Shown here piece by piece: positions 63,754 through 64,000 of a stretch of DNA of 64,000 nucleotides. Positions within the stretch are counted from its first letter, which is position 1; the number at the start of each line of letters is the position of its first letter. A program made the translations under genes and the position numbers. The stretch comes from SHZL01 sp963784425 (GTDB lineage: Bacteria > Pseudomonadota > Gammaproteobacteria > Xanthomonadales > SZUA-36): NCBI GenBank assembly GCA_963784425.1, contig CAWARM010000015.1:1-64000 (forward strand). The letters are read 5' to 3'. The notes under the pieces were generated by a model, which did no database searches, had not been told where the DNA came from, and worked only from the letters and a program-made list of their open reading frames with translations.

Positions 63754-64000
63754 TCAGAAAGGCAGATTGAGGTCCGGGTTAATGGCCAGCATGCGGGCAC
63801 GAAATACGTTCTTGATTCGCTCCAGTGCCGCTTCGGTTTCACCGTCGAACCGCGCCACGAGAATGGGGGTGGTATTGGAAGCCCGCACCAGGCCCCAACC
63901 GTCTTCAAAATCGGCTCTCACACCATCTATGGTGCTTACCCGCGCTCCCTCGAAATGCGCCTTGGCCTGGAATTCATCGATGAAAGCGTGATTTTCACCT
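63754..64000 (-). CDS. Phosphomannomutase/phosphoglucomutase C-terminus (partial)
   Basis: The minus strand from the window edge to a stop at 63754-63756 encodes about 82 residues of the C-terminal domain of an AlgC/ManB-type alpha-D-phosphohexomutase: DGVRADFEDGWGLVRASNTTP contains the phosphate-binding R-A-S-N-T-x-P loop. The family interconverts hexose 1- and 6-phosphates for surface polysaccharide synthesis. The rest of the gene is outside the window. Confidence 0.85.
   Translation of the reverse strand, partial: GENHAFIDEFQAKAHFEGARVSTIDGVRADFEDGWGLVRASNTTPILVARFDGETEAALERIKNVFRARMLAINPDLNLPF

Noticed and set aside
63716..63991. Plus-strand open frame at the right edge
   Set aside because: The minus strand there encodes a clear phosphohexomutase C-terminus; the plus frame is its shadow.
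1..64000. CRISPR arrays, rRNA or tRNA genes
   Set aside because: No regularly spaced short repeats, no rRNA-like stretches and no convincing cloverleaf were seen on reading both strands.

Overview
The window looks like chromosomal DNA of a gammaproteobacterium with fairly GC-rich coding sequence. The F1Fo ATP synthase operon sits beside rsmG, parA and parB, as it commonly does near the replication origin. Plant-type glutamate-cysteine ligase, RluE, ANR/FNR-type palindromes and YiaV/YiaW homologues fit the same assignment. No rRNA, tRNA or CRISPR was seen. Genes are dense; only the stretches at 8682-9001 and 47374-47694 exceed 300 bases without a gene.

Layout. 0-2.5 kb: acyl-CoA synthetase and a SIMPL protein. 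2.5-4.8 kb: small accessory patch with a PIN/AbrB toxin-antitoxin pair and a DUF222-HNH protein behind an AT-rich spacer. 4.9-11.9 kb: YbaK-like deacylase, a DUF2252-SulP pair with an ANR box, a hairpin mobile element, a second SulP transporter and an AI-2E family protein. 12.0-24.9 kb: outer-membrane porin, arginine deiminase, ornithine carbamoyltransferase, carbamate kinase, two large PLP decarboxylases, a PotE-like antiporter, an orphan periplasmic binding protein and an exported glutaminase. 24.9-31.5 kb: K+ channel, CHAD protein, third SulP and an ABC exporter fused to a cyclic-nucleotide-binding domain (one strand), facing a small gene and a PPK2 polyphosphate kinase. 31.5-40 kb: DUF2950/DUF3300 pair, YiaW-YiaV-NodT efflux set, a second alginate-export type porin and a DUF4143 ATPase. 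40-47.4 kb: atpIBEFHAGDC. 47.7-50.4 kb: a lipid A/glycolipid modification operon placed between atpI and parB. 50.5-53.7 kb: parB, parA, rsmG and a secreted unknown. 53.8-61 kb: oligopeptide ABC transporter with two binding proteins. 61-64 kb: gshA, a second hairpin element, a secreted unknown, rluE and the end of a phosphohexomutase gene.

The main system of interest is the 12-25 kb cluster. Together its genes would convert arginine to citrulline, ornithine and putrescine, yielding ATP, ammonia and CO2 and consuming protons, with antiport of the polyamine and extra ammonia from periplasmic glutamine. It reads as an integrated acid-resistance and energy module. The 25-31 kb group looks like a second, ion and polyphosphate related module.

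Caution on sequence quality: eight genes (DUF2252, SulP-1, argF/arcB, arcC, DUF2950, the second porin, the second Opp binding protein and gshA) are interrupted by single-base frameshifts, eleven in all. Each gene returns to a whole number of codons and a family-typical end when these are repaired, and many fall at short homopolymers, so base-calling error is more likely than gene decay.
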